The position numbers were made by a program, and so were the translations under genes. A stretch of DNA of 64,000 bases, taken from contig NZ_CP101620.1 in assembly GCF_024399475.1 (NCBI RefSeq), positions 911,608 through 975,607 of the forward strand. The letters run 5' to 3'. How positions within the stretch are numbered: the stretch's first letter is position 1; each line of letters opens with the position of its first letter. Shown one piece after another: positions 46,912-59,969 of the stretch. Under the pieces are notes generated by a model. The model was not told the DNA's origin and searched no databases. It saw nothing but the letters and a program-made list of their open reading frames with translations. The stretch is from Allocoprobacillus halotolerans. Its GTDB lineage: Bacteria > Bacillota_I > Bacilli_A > Erysipelotrichales > Coprobacillaceae.

Positions 46912-48228
46912 TTATTTATAAAATTGTGGTAAATATTTTTGATGAGCTTCTAACATTTCATCTAAGATTTTCTTAGCTATAATTTCACTTTGAACTAATG
47001 GGTTAATAGTCATTGCGACTAAAGCATCATCATAATTACCACTCAATGCTACATTGGTTGTCAAAATTTCAAAAGCTTTTAATTGTTGAATCAATCCTAC
47101 TGTCTGTAAAGGAAGTTCGCCTACTTGAATAGGAATAGGTCCATCTTTGGTAATTTTACAGCTGACTTCCACTACAACATCATCAGGCAAATTAGAAATA
47201 GCTCCTTGATTTAAAGTATCAACAACTTGTATATCCCCTTTATCATTATATAAAGATGAAATCAAATTACAAGCTGCATCACTATAATAAGCACCACCAC
47301 GTTTTTCTAATTCTTTAGGCTTGACATCTAAATTGACATCTTTATATTTTTCAAATAATTCTTTTTCAACTTGTTTAACCACTTGTGCACGGCATTGTCC
47401 TTTCGATGCATCTTCTTGACAGTGTTCTAACATTTGTTGTTTTTGTAAATAGTAACGTAAATAACCAATACCCAAATATCCAAAACTATTTAAAAATTCT
47501 TTTGACCATGGAATATCTACAATATTCTTTAAAGTTTCACTATTACCTTCATCAATCATCCTATCAATTAACTGACGATTTGCATTTTTTCCATTCAATG
47601 TAATGTCTAAGGCAAAAATCATATGGTTAATTCCACCGATTTTGACATCTAATTGATCATTTTCTTGAACTTTTAAAATATGTTCAATATCTTTAATCAT
47701 ATTGACAGGTCCATTACATAACCCAATAAACTTTTTCCAACCAGTATGTCTAAACACAGCTTCAGCATTAATACCTGAAGGATTTGTAAAAGAGATAATC
47801 CATGCATTTGGACATAATTTTTCACAATCTTTAATAATATCAAAGATAACTGGGATTGTTCTTAAGGCTTTAAACATGCCTCCTGGACCATTGGTTTCTT
47901 GTCCAATCACACCATATTTTAAGGGAATTAATTCATCTTTTTCTCTGGCATCCAATTGTCCAACTCTAAATTGTGTTGTGACAAAATCGGCATCTTTTAA
48001 AGCTTCTTGACGATTTAAAGTTAAATGAATGTCCATTGGAATCTTAGCTTTTTTAGCCATTCTTTTCGCTAGATTTCCAACAATCTCTAATTTATGTTTG
48101 CCTTCTTCAATATCAACAAGCCATAACTCTCTAACTGGTAATTCATCATATCTTTTAATAAAACCCTCAATCAGTTCTGGAGTATATGAAGAACCTCCAC
48201 CAATGGTTACAATTTTAATACCTTTCAT
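46912..48228 (-). CDS. 6-phospho-beta-glucosidase, GH4 family
   Basis: 438 residues. NAD-dependent GH4 hydrolase of 6-phospho-beta-glucosides formed by PTS uptake. N-terminal MKGIKIVTIGGGSSYTPELI binds NAD. FVTTQFRVGQLDAREKDELI near 78, SFTNPSGINAEAVFRHTGWK near 148, metal-binding CNGPVNMI near 172, and GINHMIFALDITLNG near 198 are typical of CelF/LicH. The start overlaps the nagB stop by 14 bases. It is the last gene of the operon. Confidence 0.93.
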   Translation of the reverse strand: MKGIKIVTIGGGSSYTPELIEGFIKRYDELPVRELWLVDIEEGKHKLEIVGNLAKRMAKKAKIPMDIHLTLNRQEALKDADFVTTQFRVGQLDAREKDELIPLKYGVIGQETNGPGGMFKALRTIPVIFDIIKDCEKLCPNAWIISFTNPSGINAEAVFRHTGWKKFIGLCNGPVNMIKDIEHILKVQENDQLDVKIGGINHMIFALDITLNGKNANRQLIDRMIDEGNSETLKNIVDIPWSKEFLNSFGYLGIGYLRYYLQKQQMLEHCQEDASKGQCRAQVVKQVEKELFEKYKDVNLDVKPKELEKRGGAYYSDAACNLISSLYNDKGDIQVVDTLNQGAISNLPDDVVVEVSCKITKDGPIPIQVGELPLQTVGLIQQLKAFEILTTNVALSGNYDDALVAMTINPLVQSEIIAKKILDEMLEAHQKYLPQFYK

Positions 48229-48963
48229 AATCTTCCTCCTTTAATTGACTAGCAGCCCCCTGATCTAAACAGACAAGTACATGGTCATGGTTTTGAATAA
48301 CAGAACTTGGAAAATCTGATGTCACTTCACCATAAATCATCTTTTCAACAAGTTTTGCTTTCTTTTGTCCTTTCGCCATCATGATTAATTGATGTGCTTT
48401 CATAATTGTACCAATGCCTTGTGTCACACCTTGTCTAGGTACATCTTGAATATTATCAAACCCATAATCTAAAGAACTTTCAATAGATTCCTGATGTAAA
48501 TCAACGACATGACACATTCCATCTAATGGACTCCCTGGTTCATTATAGGCAATATGTCCATCCATACCAATACCTAGAATTTGAATATCAATCGGATTAT
48601 TTTTAATTAATGATTCATATCTTTGACATTCTTGATCCATATCCTGTTGAGAACCATCTAATACATGAATGCTTTCTAATCGAATATCAATATGTGAAAA
48701 TAAATCCTTTTTCATTGCACTGGCAAAGCTGCGAGGATGTCCAGGTTTTAATCCCACATATTCATCCAAATTAAAAGCCTGTATATTTTGAAAGCTCACT
48801 TTTCCTTTTTGATAGCTTTCAATCAAATATTTATAAACACCTAAAGGTGTTGAACCTGTCGCAAAACCAATATTGGCATGACCATGCTTTCTAATAAAAT
48901 CACAGATATACTCTCCTACATGTGCATCAAGACTTTTTCTTGATCAAAGACAAGAATCTTCAT
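48215..48963 (-). CDS. nagB: Glucosamine-6-phosphate deaminase (one frameshift)
   Basis: About 249 residues if repaired. It converts glucosamine-6-phosphate to fructose-6-phosphate and ammonia. The start MKILVFDQEK (ATG 48963, RBS AAGGAGG) breaks at GAAAAAGTC near 48940; one extra A gives SLDAHVGEYICDFIRKHGHA and NIGFATGSTPLGVYKYLIES. Catalytic loops ILGIGMDGHIAYNEPGSPLD near 130 and FNLDEYVGLKPGHPRSFA near 75 are intact. It overlaps the EIIC stop upstream by 20 bases and GH4 downstream. This ties amino-sugar breakdown to a diglycoside uptake operon, as for chitobiose. Confidence 0.9.
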
Positions 48964-49969
48964 AAATAACCTCCTTATTTACTAATTCATTTTTCTTGGC
49001 ATTGTCCAAAAATTGTTTATCAACTGCTTTAACAAATGGGAAATAAATAATAATTGCGATAATGAAATTAATAATTTGTAAAATTACTGCTCTCCATCCT
49101 CCTGCTAACCATCCTGAAATAAAGACTGGAGTTGTCCAAGGAATTTCAATTCCTGTTAGAAGTGGAACCAAACCTAACGACATAGCAATATAGGTTGTCA
49201 CGCATAAAACAACTGGAACTATAATAAATGGTATCATCATTATAGGGTTCAAGACAATAGGAATTCCAAAAATAACTGGTTCATTGATATTAAATATAGC
49301 TGCTGGTCCTGCTAATTTAGCAACTGTTTTCAATTCTGGGCTCTTGGCACTCATCCAAATACATACCAACAAAGAGAAAGTTGCTCCTGTTCCTCCAGCA
49401 ATTAAGTAAACATCTCTAAATTGTTGACAAATAATATTGGCTGGATCTAATCCTGATGATACTAACGCTAAATTTTCTGCTGATAAACCTCTCCAAATTG
49501 GTCCCATAACCGAACTCACAACAGTATCTCCATGGATACCAAAACACCATAACAAACTAATTAATGCTTCACTAATCATTTGTGATGGTAAAGAATTACC
49601 TAAAGCATATAATGGTTGTTGTAAACATTGATAAATCAAATTAAAGATAGTTTCATATGGTGTTGCTTCAAATAAGACTTTTACAATAAAGACAACCGTT
49701 AAAATAATTGCTGCTGGTATTAATGATGAAAATGAGCGGCTGACTGCTGGTGGCACTGAATCAGGCATCTTAATAACCCAACCTTTATTCTTAATCCAAC
49801 GATAAGCTTCAACTGTAAAAATTGTCACAATCATCGCTACAAACAAACCTGCTGCACCTAAATAATCCATTGGAATGACACCACCTGATGTCACAGCTTC
49901 TCCTGAATCAGTTGTTAGTGTAATAAAAAAATTATTTAACAACAAAAATGTAATAACTGGTAAAATCAT
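48944..49969 (-). pseudogene. PTS EIIC, cellobiose/lactose family, N-terminally truncated
   Basis: 341 residues from MILPVITFLLLNNFFITLTT (ATG 49969). Family members are about 430-450 residues; the first membrane segments (roughly 100 residues) are missing. The rest is well preserved: AYRWIKNKGWVIKMPDSVPP, GIHGDTVVSSVMGPIWR, NINEPVIFGIPIVLNP and the final membrane segment. Reading the same frame upstream leads straight into the EIIAB stop codon at 50003-50005, with a perfect 20-base palindrome at 49979-49998 in between. I infer a deletion of the EIIC start. It could be an assembly collapse. Confidence 0.75.
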
Positions 49970-49978
49970 TATTTCTGG

Positions 49979-49998
49979 TTTCGCTAATATTAGCGAAA
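49979..49998. repeat. Perfect 20-base palindrome at the EIIC deletion junction
   Basis: TTTCGCTAATATTAGCGAAA. It lies 5 bases after the EIIAB stop codon and just before the first in-frame EIIC codons. It has no T tract, so it is not an obvious terminator. Confidence 0.7.
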
Positions 49999-50002
49999 TT
50001 AT

Positions 50003-50653
50003 TTAATGTTTAATTTTCTTAAACAAATCTTCAGCTTGTTTATATATCGTTTGTCCATCAAGTTTTCCATATGCCTTCATATCCATTAATCCAACAATTT
50101 GAGTTCTTGGCTTAATCATACGTTCAATAACAGGAATTCTAAATCTAATTTGAGGACTTGCTAATAAAACATCATATTCATCAATTACACTTGGCAACTC
50201 TTCAAATGATGTTGACTCAATATAATCTCCTTCTCTAGCATATTGGTACATTGCTTGTACAAGCAAACTTGTAGACATTCCCTGTCCACACACCAATAAA
50301 ATCTTCATTGTTTGTTGACTATATGTACGTTCATTTCCTAAAAACTCTTTAATTTGATAAATTTCCTCATATAAATTTATCAATTCTTTTGATAAATCGT
50401 ACTGAATCTTAGCATTAGTTAATTGATCTTGAGCATGTACAAAAATAAGATTAGGATTATATGCATCTTCTTTTTCTTTTCTTTTTAACGTTTTTGTTTG
50501 ATATTTTTGTGCGGCAACAAGCTCTTCATGAGCTTCATTCATCTTCAAATCAGCACTTTCAAAATCACTCATCCTTGCACATTCAATAGCCTCCATTGAA
50601 CTTGATTTAGAATTTCCAGAATGTAAAATAATTTGTAAAGCCGTATTTTCCAT
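50003..50653 (-). CDS. PTS EIIA-EIIB fusion, lactose/cellobiose family
   Basis: 216 residues. The N-terminal half is a Lac-type EIIA (helical bundle, ALQIILHSGNSKSSSMEAIE, phospho-His in NLIFVHAQDQLTNA near residue 74). After a linker (FLGNERTYSQQT), the C-terminal half is an EIIB with phospho-Cys in MKILLVCGQGMSTSLLVQAM near 120. In most genomes EIIA and EIIB of this family are separate genes. The start follows GAGGGG. It is the first gene of the PTS operon and is followed by a truncated EIIC, so in this strain the system may depend on another EIIC, for example that at 56383. Confidence 0.88.
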   Translation of the reverse strand: MENTALQIILHSGNSKSSSMEAIECARMSDFESADLKMNEAHEELVAAQKYQTKTLKRKEKEDAYNPNLIFVHAQDQLTNAKIQYDLSKELINLYEEIYQIKEFLGNERTYSQQTMKILLVCGQGMSTSLLVQAMYQYAREGDYIESTSFEELPSVIDEYDVLLASPQIRFRIPVIERMIKPRTQIVGLMDMKAYGKLDGQTIYKQAEDLFKKIKH

Positions 50654-50703
50654 CGCTATTCCCCTCGTATAATATGTATAGAAGTTTGAATTAAGGATTT
50701 CTC

Positions 50704-50739
50704 TTTTTAAACAACTGAGATATCTCAGTTGTTTAAAAA
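50704..50739. repeat. Perfect 36-base palindrome upstream of the EIIAB operon
   Basis: TTTTTAAACAACTGAGAT followed by its exact reverse complement, with further complementary flanks (GGATTT at about 50695 and AATCC at about 50740). It lies about 50 bases upstream of the EIIAB start and just left of the IS110 element. Possible operator, palindromic insertion site or extragenic repeat. Confidence 0.75.
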
Positions 50740-50744
50740 ATCCT

Positions 50745-50990
50745 TGCTTCTACACTCTCTTTTAAGATAATAGTTTCGTTTTGAATCAAGGTTTTATTCT
50801 TTTCTCCTGCGGCCATCTTGTTATGTTCGCTTCTAAAAGACTTAATCCTCTGTTCAAGGCGTACTTTATACCCGAATGAGTTTGTTGCAGCAGTGTATTC
50901 TCACTTGTCTCCGCATTTACGAGGTTGCGTTTGTCTTGATTTAGAGGTGCAATTCAAAACCATTTACATACTTTAGAAAGAAGGTCATTT
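50745..50990 (+). ncRNA. Possible bridge RNA region of the IS110 element
   Basis: About 245 bases of non-coding sequence upstream of the transposase with higher GC than the host flanks and several short complementary segments. IS110-group elements encode their bridge RNA in this position. It contains GTCTTGATTTAGAGGTGC at 50933-50950, whose near-complement is at the right end (52502-52519). RNA boundaries cannot be set from sequence alone. Confidence 0.4.
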
Positions 50991-50993
50991 TTT

Positions 50994-52397
50994 ATGAAAA
51001 ATTACAATTACAATCTTTATGTTGGCATTGATGTCTCTAAAGGCAAGGCTGATGCTGCTGTTCTGGCTGTCCCTGAATTAAGATCGGTCAAACCTCATTT
51101 CCTTAGAAAAAAATTATCTTTTAAGTTTATTAAATCTGAAGTTGTTGAGTTTTTAAATACTGTTAGAAAGTATTCCAGTGATCAGTACTGTCTCCACACT
51201 TATTTTGCTTTGGAAGTCACTGGCATATATTCTACTAATATCTACACCTTTATTAAACAAAACTGTAATAGCGATGAAGAAATCCATCAGCTTAATACGG
51301 ATTTCGTTAATAAATGGAGAGAAAGCCATAATATATCTAAATCTGATCCTTTGGATGCTCAAACCATCTGTTCCATTATCGGTACTGATGATCAGGTCAA
51401 ATATGTTTCAGATTCTGTTTTTGAAAACAAAAACGGATATCAAGATCTTAAGGCTCTCGTTCACAGACACTATCAGATTAAAAAACTCTATTCTCAGGAA
51501 ACTAACCGTCTCATTGCCCTTTGTGATTGTTATTTCCCTGAACTTCAGTATGTTTTTGAACCTAAATCAGCTGCTTTCCTGGCTGTCTTATCTCAATATC
51601 CTACTTCGCATGATATCATAAATGCTTCCAAAAATGAAGTGTTTCATCTTGTTTACGAAGCAACTAGACATCGCTGCAGTATGGATAAGATTGATAAGCT
51701 TTTCAATTATGCTCAGGATACACTGGTTCCACATGTATCCGATCATATGAGATATGTTATTTCCAACACTGTTGAAAGCATCATCCATATTCGTACACAA
51801 TTGAAACTGATTGAAAAAGATATCAGAAAGCTTGCTGCCACTTTTAATGTTTACAGTCTGCTGTTGACCATCACTGGCTGTGGTCCTTTGACTGCCGCTG
51901 TTATCATCGCTGAAACCGGAGACATCTTCAGATTCAAAAATGCTGATCATTATGTCTCTTACAGTGGTTCATCACCACGTAACAAGCGTTCTGGCAAGTC
52001 TGTGGAAATCATGGGCAAGATTTCCAAGAAAGGCTCAAAATACCTGAGACACGCTCTTTACATGATTGCCGAATTTGCCAGACGACATAATCCTGTTCTT
52101 AAACACTTATTTGAAAGAGTGAAGAACGGAAATAAAAAGCGTCATAAATTAGCGGTCATTGCAGTTGCCAATCGCATTGCCAGATATATCTATTCAATCA
52201 TGAAAAACGAAAGCAGTTTTATAATCATGCATGAAAATATCATGCGATTACCAGAAGAAACCCGAAATACGTTCTTCAATTCAATATCTTTAGATTTTCC
52301 AAAGAATACCAGAAAACAGATTTATCAGTATTCTGATATCAATGGTGAAATCCATCGCTTTGTTTATAGGAACGAAGCAACGGAATCAGTAGCTTAA
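50994..52397 (+). CDS. IS110-family transposase (bridge-RNA recombinase)
   Basis: 467 residues. The N-terminal DEDD RuvC-like domain has YVGIDVSKGKADAAVL near 10, FALEVTGIYSTNIYTFI near 70 and the conserved KSDPLDAQTICSI near 115. The C-terminal Tnp_IS116/IS110 domain has LTITGCGPLTAAVIIAETGD near 288, then FRFKNADHYVSYSGSSPRNK and KSVEIMGKISKKGSKYLRHA with the serine region. RBS AAGAAGG lies before the ATG. The frame is intact. Family enzymes use a structured RNA from the element end to choose target and donor DNA. Confidence 0.95.
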   Translation: MKNYNYNLYVGIDVSKGKADAAVLAVPELRSVKPHFLRKKLSFKFIKSEVVEFLNTVRKYSSDQYCLHTYFALEVTGIYSTNIYTFIKQNCNSDEEIHQLNTDFVNKWRESHNISKSDPLDAQTICSIIGTDDQVKYVSDSVFENKNGYQDLKALVHRHYQIKKLYSQETNRLIALCDCYFPELQYVFEPKSAAFLAVLSQYPTSHDIINASKNEVFHLVYEATRHRCSMDKIDKLFNYAQDTLVPHVSDHMRYVISNTVESIIHIRTQLKLIEKDIRKLAATFNVYSLLLTITGCGPLTAAVIIAETGDIFRFKNADHYVSYSGSSPRNKRSGKSVEIMGKISKKGSKYLRHALYMIAEFARRHNPVLKHLFERVKNGNKKRHKLAVIAVANRIARYIYSIMKNESSFIIMHENIMRLPEETRNTFFNSISLDFPKNTRKQIYQYSDINGEIHRFVYRNEATESVA

Positions 52398-52501
52398 AAA
52401 CAAAGAAAACCTAAAATGTAAGAGCTTTCAAACACTGAGTTTTGAGAAGTTGTTTTTAGTGCACCCAAAAATCCACTAAAAACATCAAAGAACATCGGAT
52501 T

Positions 52502-52519
52502 GCTCCTCTAAATCAGGAC
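52502..52519 (-). repeat. Right-end copy of the IS110 inverted segment
   Basis: The reverse complement, GTCCTGATTTAGAGGAGC, matches 50933-50950 at 16 of 18 positions. Such inverted segments can be subterminal repeats of IS1111-type elements or donor-recognition sequences. Confidence 0.55.
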
Positions 52520-52546
52520 AAACACTATTAAAATCATTTTTTTAAA

Positions 52547-54449
52547 TTAATTATTGACATTTAATAGTTTGTCTTTCAAAATCTTACCTAATATATCAGT
52601 TAATGCCTGATAACTTTTTTGTTCAATAATTGTTTGAATATAATTATCGTTCAACATTAATTTAGCTATATGTTCGAATAAAACCCTTAAATCTTTTTGA
52701 TTCCCTTTTTCAACACAAATCAAAAAGATAAGTTGGACTTTTTGATGCGACCATTCAATAGACTTATCTAATATAGCTGTCATAACAAATGTTTTTTGTG
52801 AAATCAATGAATCAGGATGTGGTAATGCAATACAATGCCCATATGCTGTACTTCCTAAAAATTCCCTTCTTAAACATGATTCATAAAGATCATCATTAAA
52901 TTGACTTAATTGACTCGCATATTGACACATTTGTCTGATAACTTCCTTTTTATTTTTTGCATGAATGACTCCCATAAAATAATCTTCTTGAAAATATTTT
53001 AATAGTTGTGAGGATTCATCATTTCCTTTTAAAGCATGATCTATTCTTACTTTATCTTTCTCATCAATAAAAAAATTAATTCTTAAAGCTTTTTTTGGTA
53101 TGAATGGATGATTTAAAAAAGTCGTAAAAATGCAATCATATTGACTTAAATCACATTCGGGGAGTTCAATTGCATTTTTAATATCTAATTTACTAATCAT
53201 TTCACTAAATTCCTGCATAAACATATGTTGCATCATTAAATAATCACCACGTCTAGCACTACATATAATTAATACCTTTTTTGGATTAATTTTCTTTTCT
53301 TTCTTAGATAAAGCTAATGAAAAGTGAACAGCTAAATATCCAACCTCATCTTCATCTAATGATACATGTATTTTTTGAGATATATATGCAGCTGCAATAA
53401 GTGCCACATCATAAGCCAATGGATAATTAACCTGAATATCTTTTACTAAATTATTTTTAAGCTGCATCCTATTTCTTAGTCTAACAAGCAAAGGGGCAAT
53501 ATGTAAAGCTAAAGAAATTCTAAGTTCTACATCTCCTGCAAAATCAATATTTGTTTTTTGTTTGATTTCATCTAAGATCCCATTCACAAACAAGTCAACC
53601 TCTTGACTAATAACGTCATCTTCGCCGTAATTTTTCTTTCCCAAAAGATGTGTCGCTAAAAATGATATTTCACTTTTCTTCACTTCAAAATCAAAAACTT
53701 TTGCTAATTTTTCTAGAATTTTTTTGCAATAACACTTTCTTGTCCTCTTTCATGATAAGGTACATCTTCAATATAAATTCCTTTTTTATTCTTTGAATGG
53801 ATACAGATACATGAATCACTAAATTCTGTAAAACAACATCACTGATACGATATTTCGATGCCATTAATGTTTCTACAATAATATTTGTAATTAATGATAA
53901 TTGATTTTTTTCTACTAACAACGTTCCTGATGTCAATGCTATTTGTTCTTTCGTAATACATTCTCGCATATTTTGTTCAAAACCAGAGACTTTAATTCCA
54001 TAATTTGGTCTAGCATCCAAAGTCAAATCATATTTCTCAAGAATCTTTTTTACTATTTTCATATCAACTGAAAGGCATGAACGTGATACAAACATTTCAT
54101 CGGCAAGTTGTTCTGACTTAATATATGATGGACAAGTAAATAATCTATTTAATATGTAAGCTATGCGTGAACTCTGATCATTAAAGTCACATGTTGAATC
54201 ATTTTGCAACTCTTTTTGTTTATAGTGATTATATTGTTCTAAATCATGAATTTCTAGAATATATCCTTTACTTGGAACCGAAATAATATCTACTCCACTT
54301 TTCAACATTTCATGACGCATGATTTTCATATCGGTTTGTAAAGTTTTAACGCTACATCCAACTTGTGAAGCCAAGTTTTTTCCATTCATATAAGTTTGTT
54401 GATTCATATCTAAAATCGTTAAAATTTGCTTTTGTCTTTTCGTTAACAT
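52547..54449 (-). CDS. PRD-containing PTS regulator, LicR/ManR type (two frameshifts)
   Basis: About 635 residues if repaired. An activator of a PTS sugar operon. HTH at MLTKRQKQILTILDMNQQTY with LASQVGCSVKTLQTDMKIMR, a second HTH-like SEQLADEMFVSRSCLSVDMK, PRD1 around VLQNLVIHVSVSIQRIKK, PRD2 with LRISLALHIAPLLVRLRNRM and EDEVGYLAVHFSLAL, an EIIB-like VLIICSARRGDYLMMQ, and a Fru-type EIIA with HCIALPHPDSLI. Frame breaks near 53785 (IKK then GIYIEDVPYHERGQESV) and near 53728 (IAKK then ILEKLAKVFDFEVKKSEISF) each need one extra A. IS110 lies between it and its likely EIIAB target operon. Confidence 0.85.
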
Positions 54450-54586
54450 ACTACCCACTCCTTTGTTTTAGCCTATCATAATTCAATACTCATCACCATA
54501 TATCTTTTTATCCTCTTATTAACGTAATTTATTGTCATGAAATTTTCTCTAATCAATTTTATAATACCCTTGAAAGGAGAATTTAT

Positions 54587-55145
54587 ATGTCTAAAAAACA
54601 ATCAAAAGAAATATTTCAAAATGCTTCTCTTATCAAAAGAGGAATTGCTTATTTCATAGATTGGTATATCATCAGTATTCTTACAATTATACCAATTAAT
54701 ATCATTTATAGTATCATTTTTCAAAAATAAATTTTGAAAGTACACTTATGAACTTACCCGTCATCTATGCTTCTCTAGCATGGATTATTGGGTTTATATT
54801 AACACTTATCTATCTTGTTTATCTACCTTATAGATGGGATGGTATGACTATTGGAAAAAAATTTGTTCTATTCGTATAGTTAAATCAGATTATTCTAAAA
54901 TAGATTTTAAAACATTATTTTTAAGAAATGGTATTGGTATTTTAGTCATTGAAGGGACTTTTATGACATGTTCAATCTATTTTTGGGAATTGATGAACTT
55001 ATTTACTAATCACAATATTTCTTCTCCTGCTTTAAGTCTTTTTACAATGATTTCTCTCATTTCTTTTGGAATATGTGTCATGACTCCTCATCGTTCAATG
55101 ATTCATGATTTTATTGGACATACAAGAGTTATTTCTAAATCATGA
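54587..55145 (+). CDS. RDD-family membrane protein (two frameshifts)
   Basis: About 187 residues if repaired: start MSKKQSKEIFQNASLIKRGI (ATG 54587, RBS AAAGGAGA), membrane segment near AYFIDWYIISILTIIPINII, a break near 54727 (AAAAATAAATTTTG, one missing A), then VIYASLAWIIGFILTLIYLV, a second break near 54862 (one missing T, MTIGKKF then CSIRIVKSDYSKIDFKTLFL), and a C-terminal region with two more membrane segments. The pattern RG...D-W...T.GK is that of RDD proteins, three- to four-segment membrane proteins of unknown role. Its stop overlaps the following PTS gene by 4 bases. Confidence 0.75.
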
Positions 55146-55912
55146 AACTATCTCAACTCACAAACGAGTATCTTATTGAACTTCATTGTAAACTCACATC
55201 CAAGCAGGATATTATTCAATTCCTTATTCAAAAACTCTTTGATGAACATAAAATTAGTAATATTCAAAGTTTTTACGAATCTGTTATGGAAAGAGAAGCA
55301 CTATCACCTACTGGCATTGATTGCGGGATTGCTATTCCACATGGGAAATCCAATACTGTTTTAAAAACAAGTTTTGCTGTTGCTATTTTAGAGCAACCAC
55401 TTTCCTCATGGGAAAGCGTAACCCCAGACAGTACAGTTCAATATATTTTTTTATTAGCTATCCCTCTTTCCAATCAGAAAAATGAACAAATTAATTTACT
55501 TTTGACTCTTATGACACACGTTTCACATCAAGAATATTTGAATAAATTAACAACATCTTCAATGCCTCAAGAATTTATTCAAAATTTAGATGCACCACTT
55601 TTTATTTCAACTCCAAAAAATAAAGAAAGTATTGTTGCTGTGACCGCCTGCACATATGGTGTCGCTCATACATACTTAGCCGTCGAAGCTTTAAAGAAAG
55701 CAACTAAAGATAACCATATTGACATTTATATTGAAAAACAAGGTGCAAGTGGTATTGTTGACGAACTAACACATGAACAGATCAACCAAGCTTTAGGCGT
55801 TATTATTGCATCAGATGTTCATATTCGTCATATGGAACGTTTTAAAAATAAGAATATATTAGATGAACCCATCAAAAATGCTTCCCAATTAATCTATAAA
55901 ATTTTAAATTAA
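55142..55912 (+). CDS. PTS EIIA-EIIB fusion, fructose/mannitol type
   Basis: 256 residues. EIIA (about 1-150) has the phospho-His in GIDCGIAIPHGKSNTVLKTS near residue 67. EIIB (about 155-256) has the phospho-Cys in AVTACTYGVAHTYLAVEALK near 166, a variant of the usual CPTGIAHTFMAAEAL. No EIIC of the fructose type follows, so it may serve a membrane component elsewhere, or be a regulatory PTS protein. It shares a 4-base overlap with the RDD gene. The next gene, after the leader RNA, is a cellobiose-type EIIC, which belongs to a different PTS family. Confidence 0.85.
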   Translation: MKLSQLTNEYLIELHCKLTSKQDIIQFLIQKLFDEHKISNIQSFYESVMEREALSPTGIDCGIAIPHGKSNTVLKTSFAVAILEQPLSSWESVTPDSTVQYIFLLAIPLSNQKNEQINLLLTLMTHVSHQEYLNKLTTSSMPQEFIQNLDAPLFISTPKNKESIVAVTACTYGVAHTYLAVEALKKATKDNHIDIYIEKQGASGIVDELTHEQINQALGVIIASDVHIRHMERFKNKNILDEPIKNASQLIYKILN

Positions 55913-55995
55913 CCTTAAGTCAAGATATTTTTAAATATCACAAATTATTTGTATAAAGCAATTAAATATTTATATTTTCTATGTTAGAATAAAAA

Positions 55996-56203
55996 GGATT
56001 AACTATCCAATAGTAACTGACGAGTGAAGAGATACAGACGTGTACAGTAAAATTTCGCATGCTGAAATGAGAGGATGACAAAAAAATGGCATGAAAAGTG
56101 GAAATGAGGGTATATCCATTAGACTGATCATCTATAAACGCTACCCATTACATCCACTATAAAGAAGATCAAAGATAAGAAATGGTAACTCTTATCTTTT
56201 TTC
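55996..56203 (+). promoter_or_regulatory. Structured leader RNA with terminator, unknown class
   Basis: A 200-base non-coding stretch with base pairing in several places: GGAT/ATCC (55996-56008), CATGC/GCATG (56058-56093), a long-range stem (56097-56112 with 56142-56158, AGTGGA and AATG-GGGTA against TACCC-ATT and TCCACT), and a terminator AAAGATAAGA/TCTTATCTTT (56171-56203). It lies 180 bases upstream of an EIIC gene. No known riboswitch or T-box signature was recognised. It could be a riboswitch-like attenuator or a free sRNA. Confidence 0.45.
56171..56203 (+). terminator. Terminator at the end of the leader RNA
   Basis: AAAGATAAGA pairs with TCTTATCTTT around AATGGTAAC, followed by TTTTCG. 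A strong hairpin before the EIIC gene. Transcription of the PTS genes would need readthrough or a promoter between 56204 and 56380. Confidence 0.8.
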
Positions 56204-56382
56204 GTTTGTATAGAAAATTTCTATTTTATGAATATTTAACATTATCAATTAATAATCTTTTATTTTTCAAAAAAAATATAATAATTCCAAATATTTTGAT
56301 ATATTAAGTATGTTTCATTCTTATAATGTAAATTGTCGATAAACAAGAAATACGTATTTCAATCAAAAAAATTGGAGGGCTT

Positions 56383-59960
<3,578 letters not shown>

Positions 59961-59969
59961 CTTTCATCG

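Larger units (their letters stand above)
50750..52530 (+). mobile_element. IS110-family insertion element
   Basis: About 1.6-1.8 kb: a single transposase flanked by non-coding ends. Inverted segments GTCTTGATTTAGAGGTGC (50933-50950) and the complement of 52502-52519 match at 16 of 18 positions. IS110 elements have no conventional terminal repeats, so boundaries are uncertain: the GC-richer sequence suggests a left end near 50750 and a right end near 52530. It separates the PRD regulator (52547-54449) from the EIIAB operon that the regulator may once have controlled directly. Confidence 0.75.

Noticed and set aside
49979-49998. Terminator for EIIAB
   Set aside because: No T tract follows on either strand; the palindrome is listed as a repeat.
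56017-56024. CTGACGAG resembles the CUGANGA core of hammerhead ribozymes
   Set aside because: The GAAA after stem II and the flanking stems I and III are missing, and the remaining sequence pairs in other ways.
55990-56205. T-box or known riboswitch
   Set aside because: No T-box sequence (TGGNACCGCG-type), no specifier loop, and no core motifs of lysine, TPP, M-box, glycine, SAM or guanidine switches were found.
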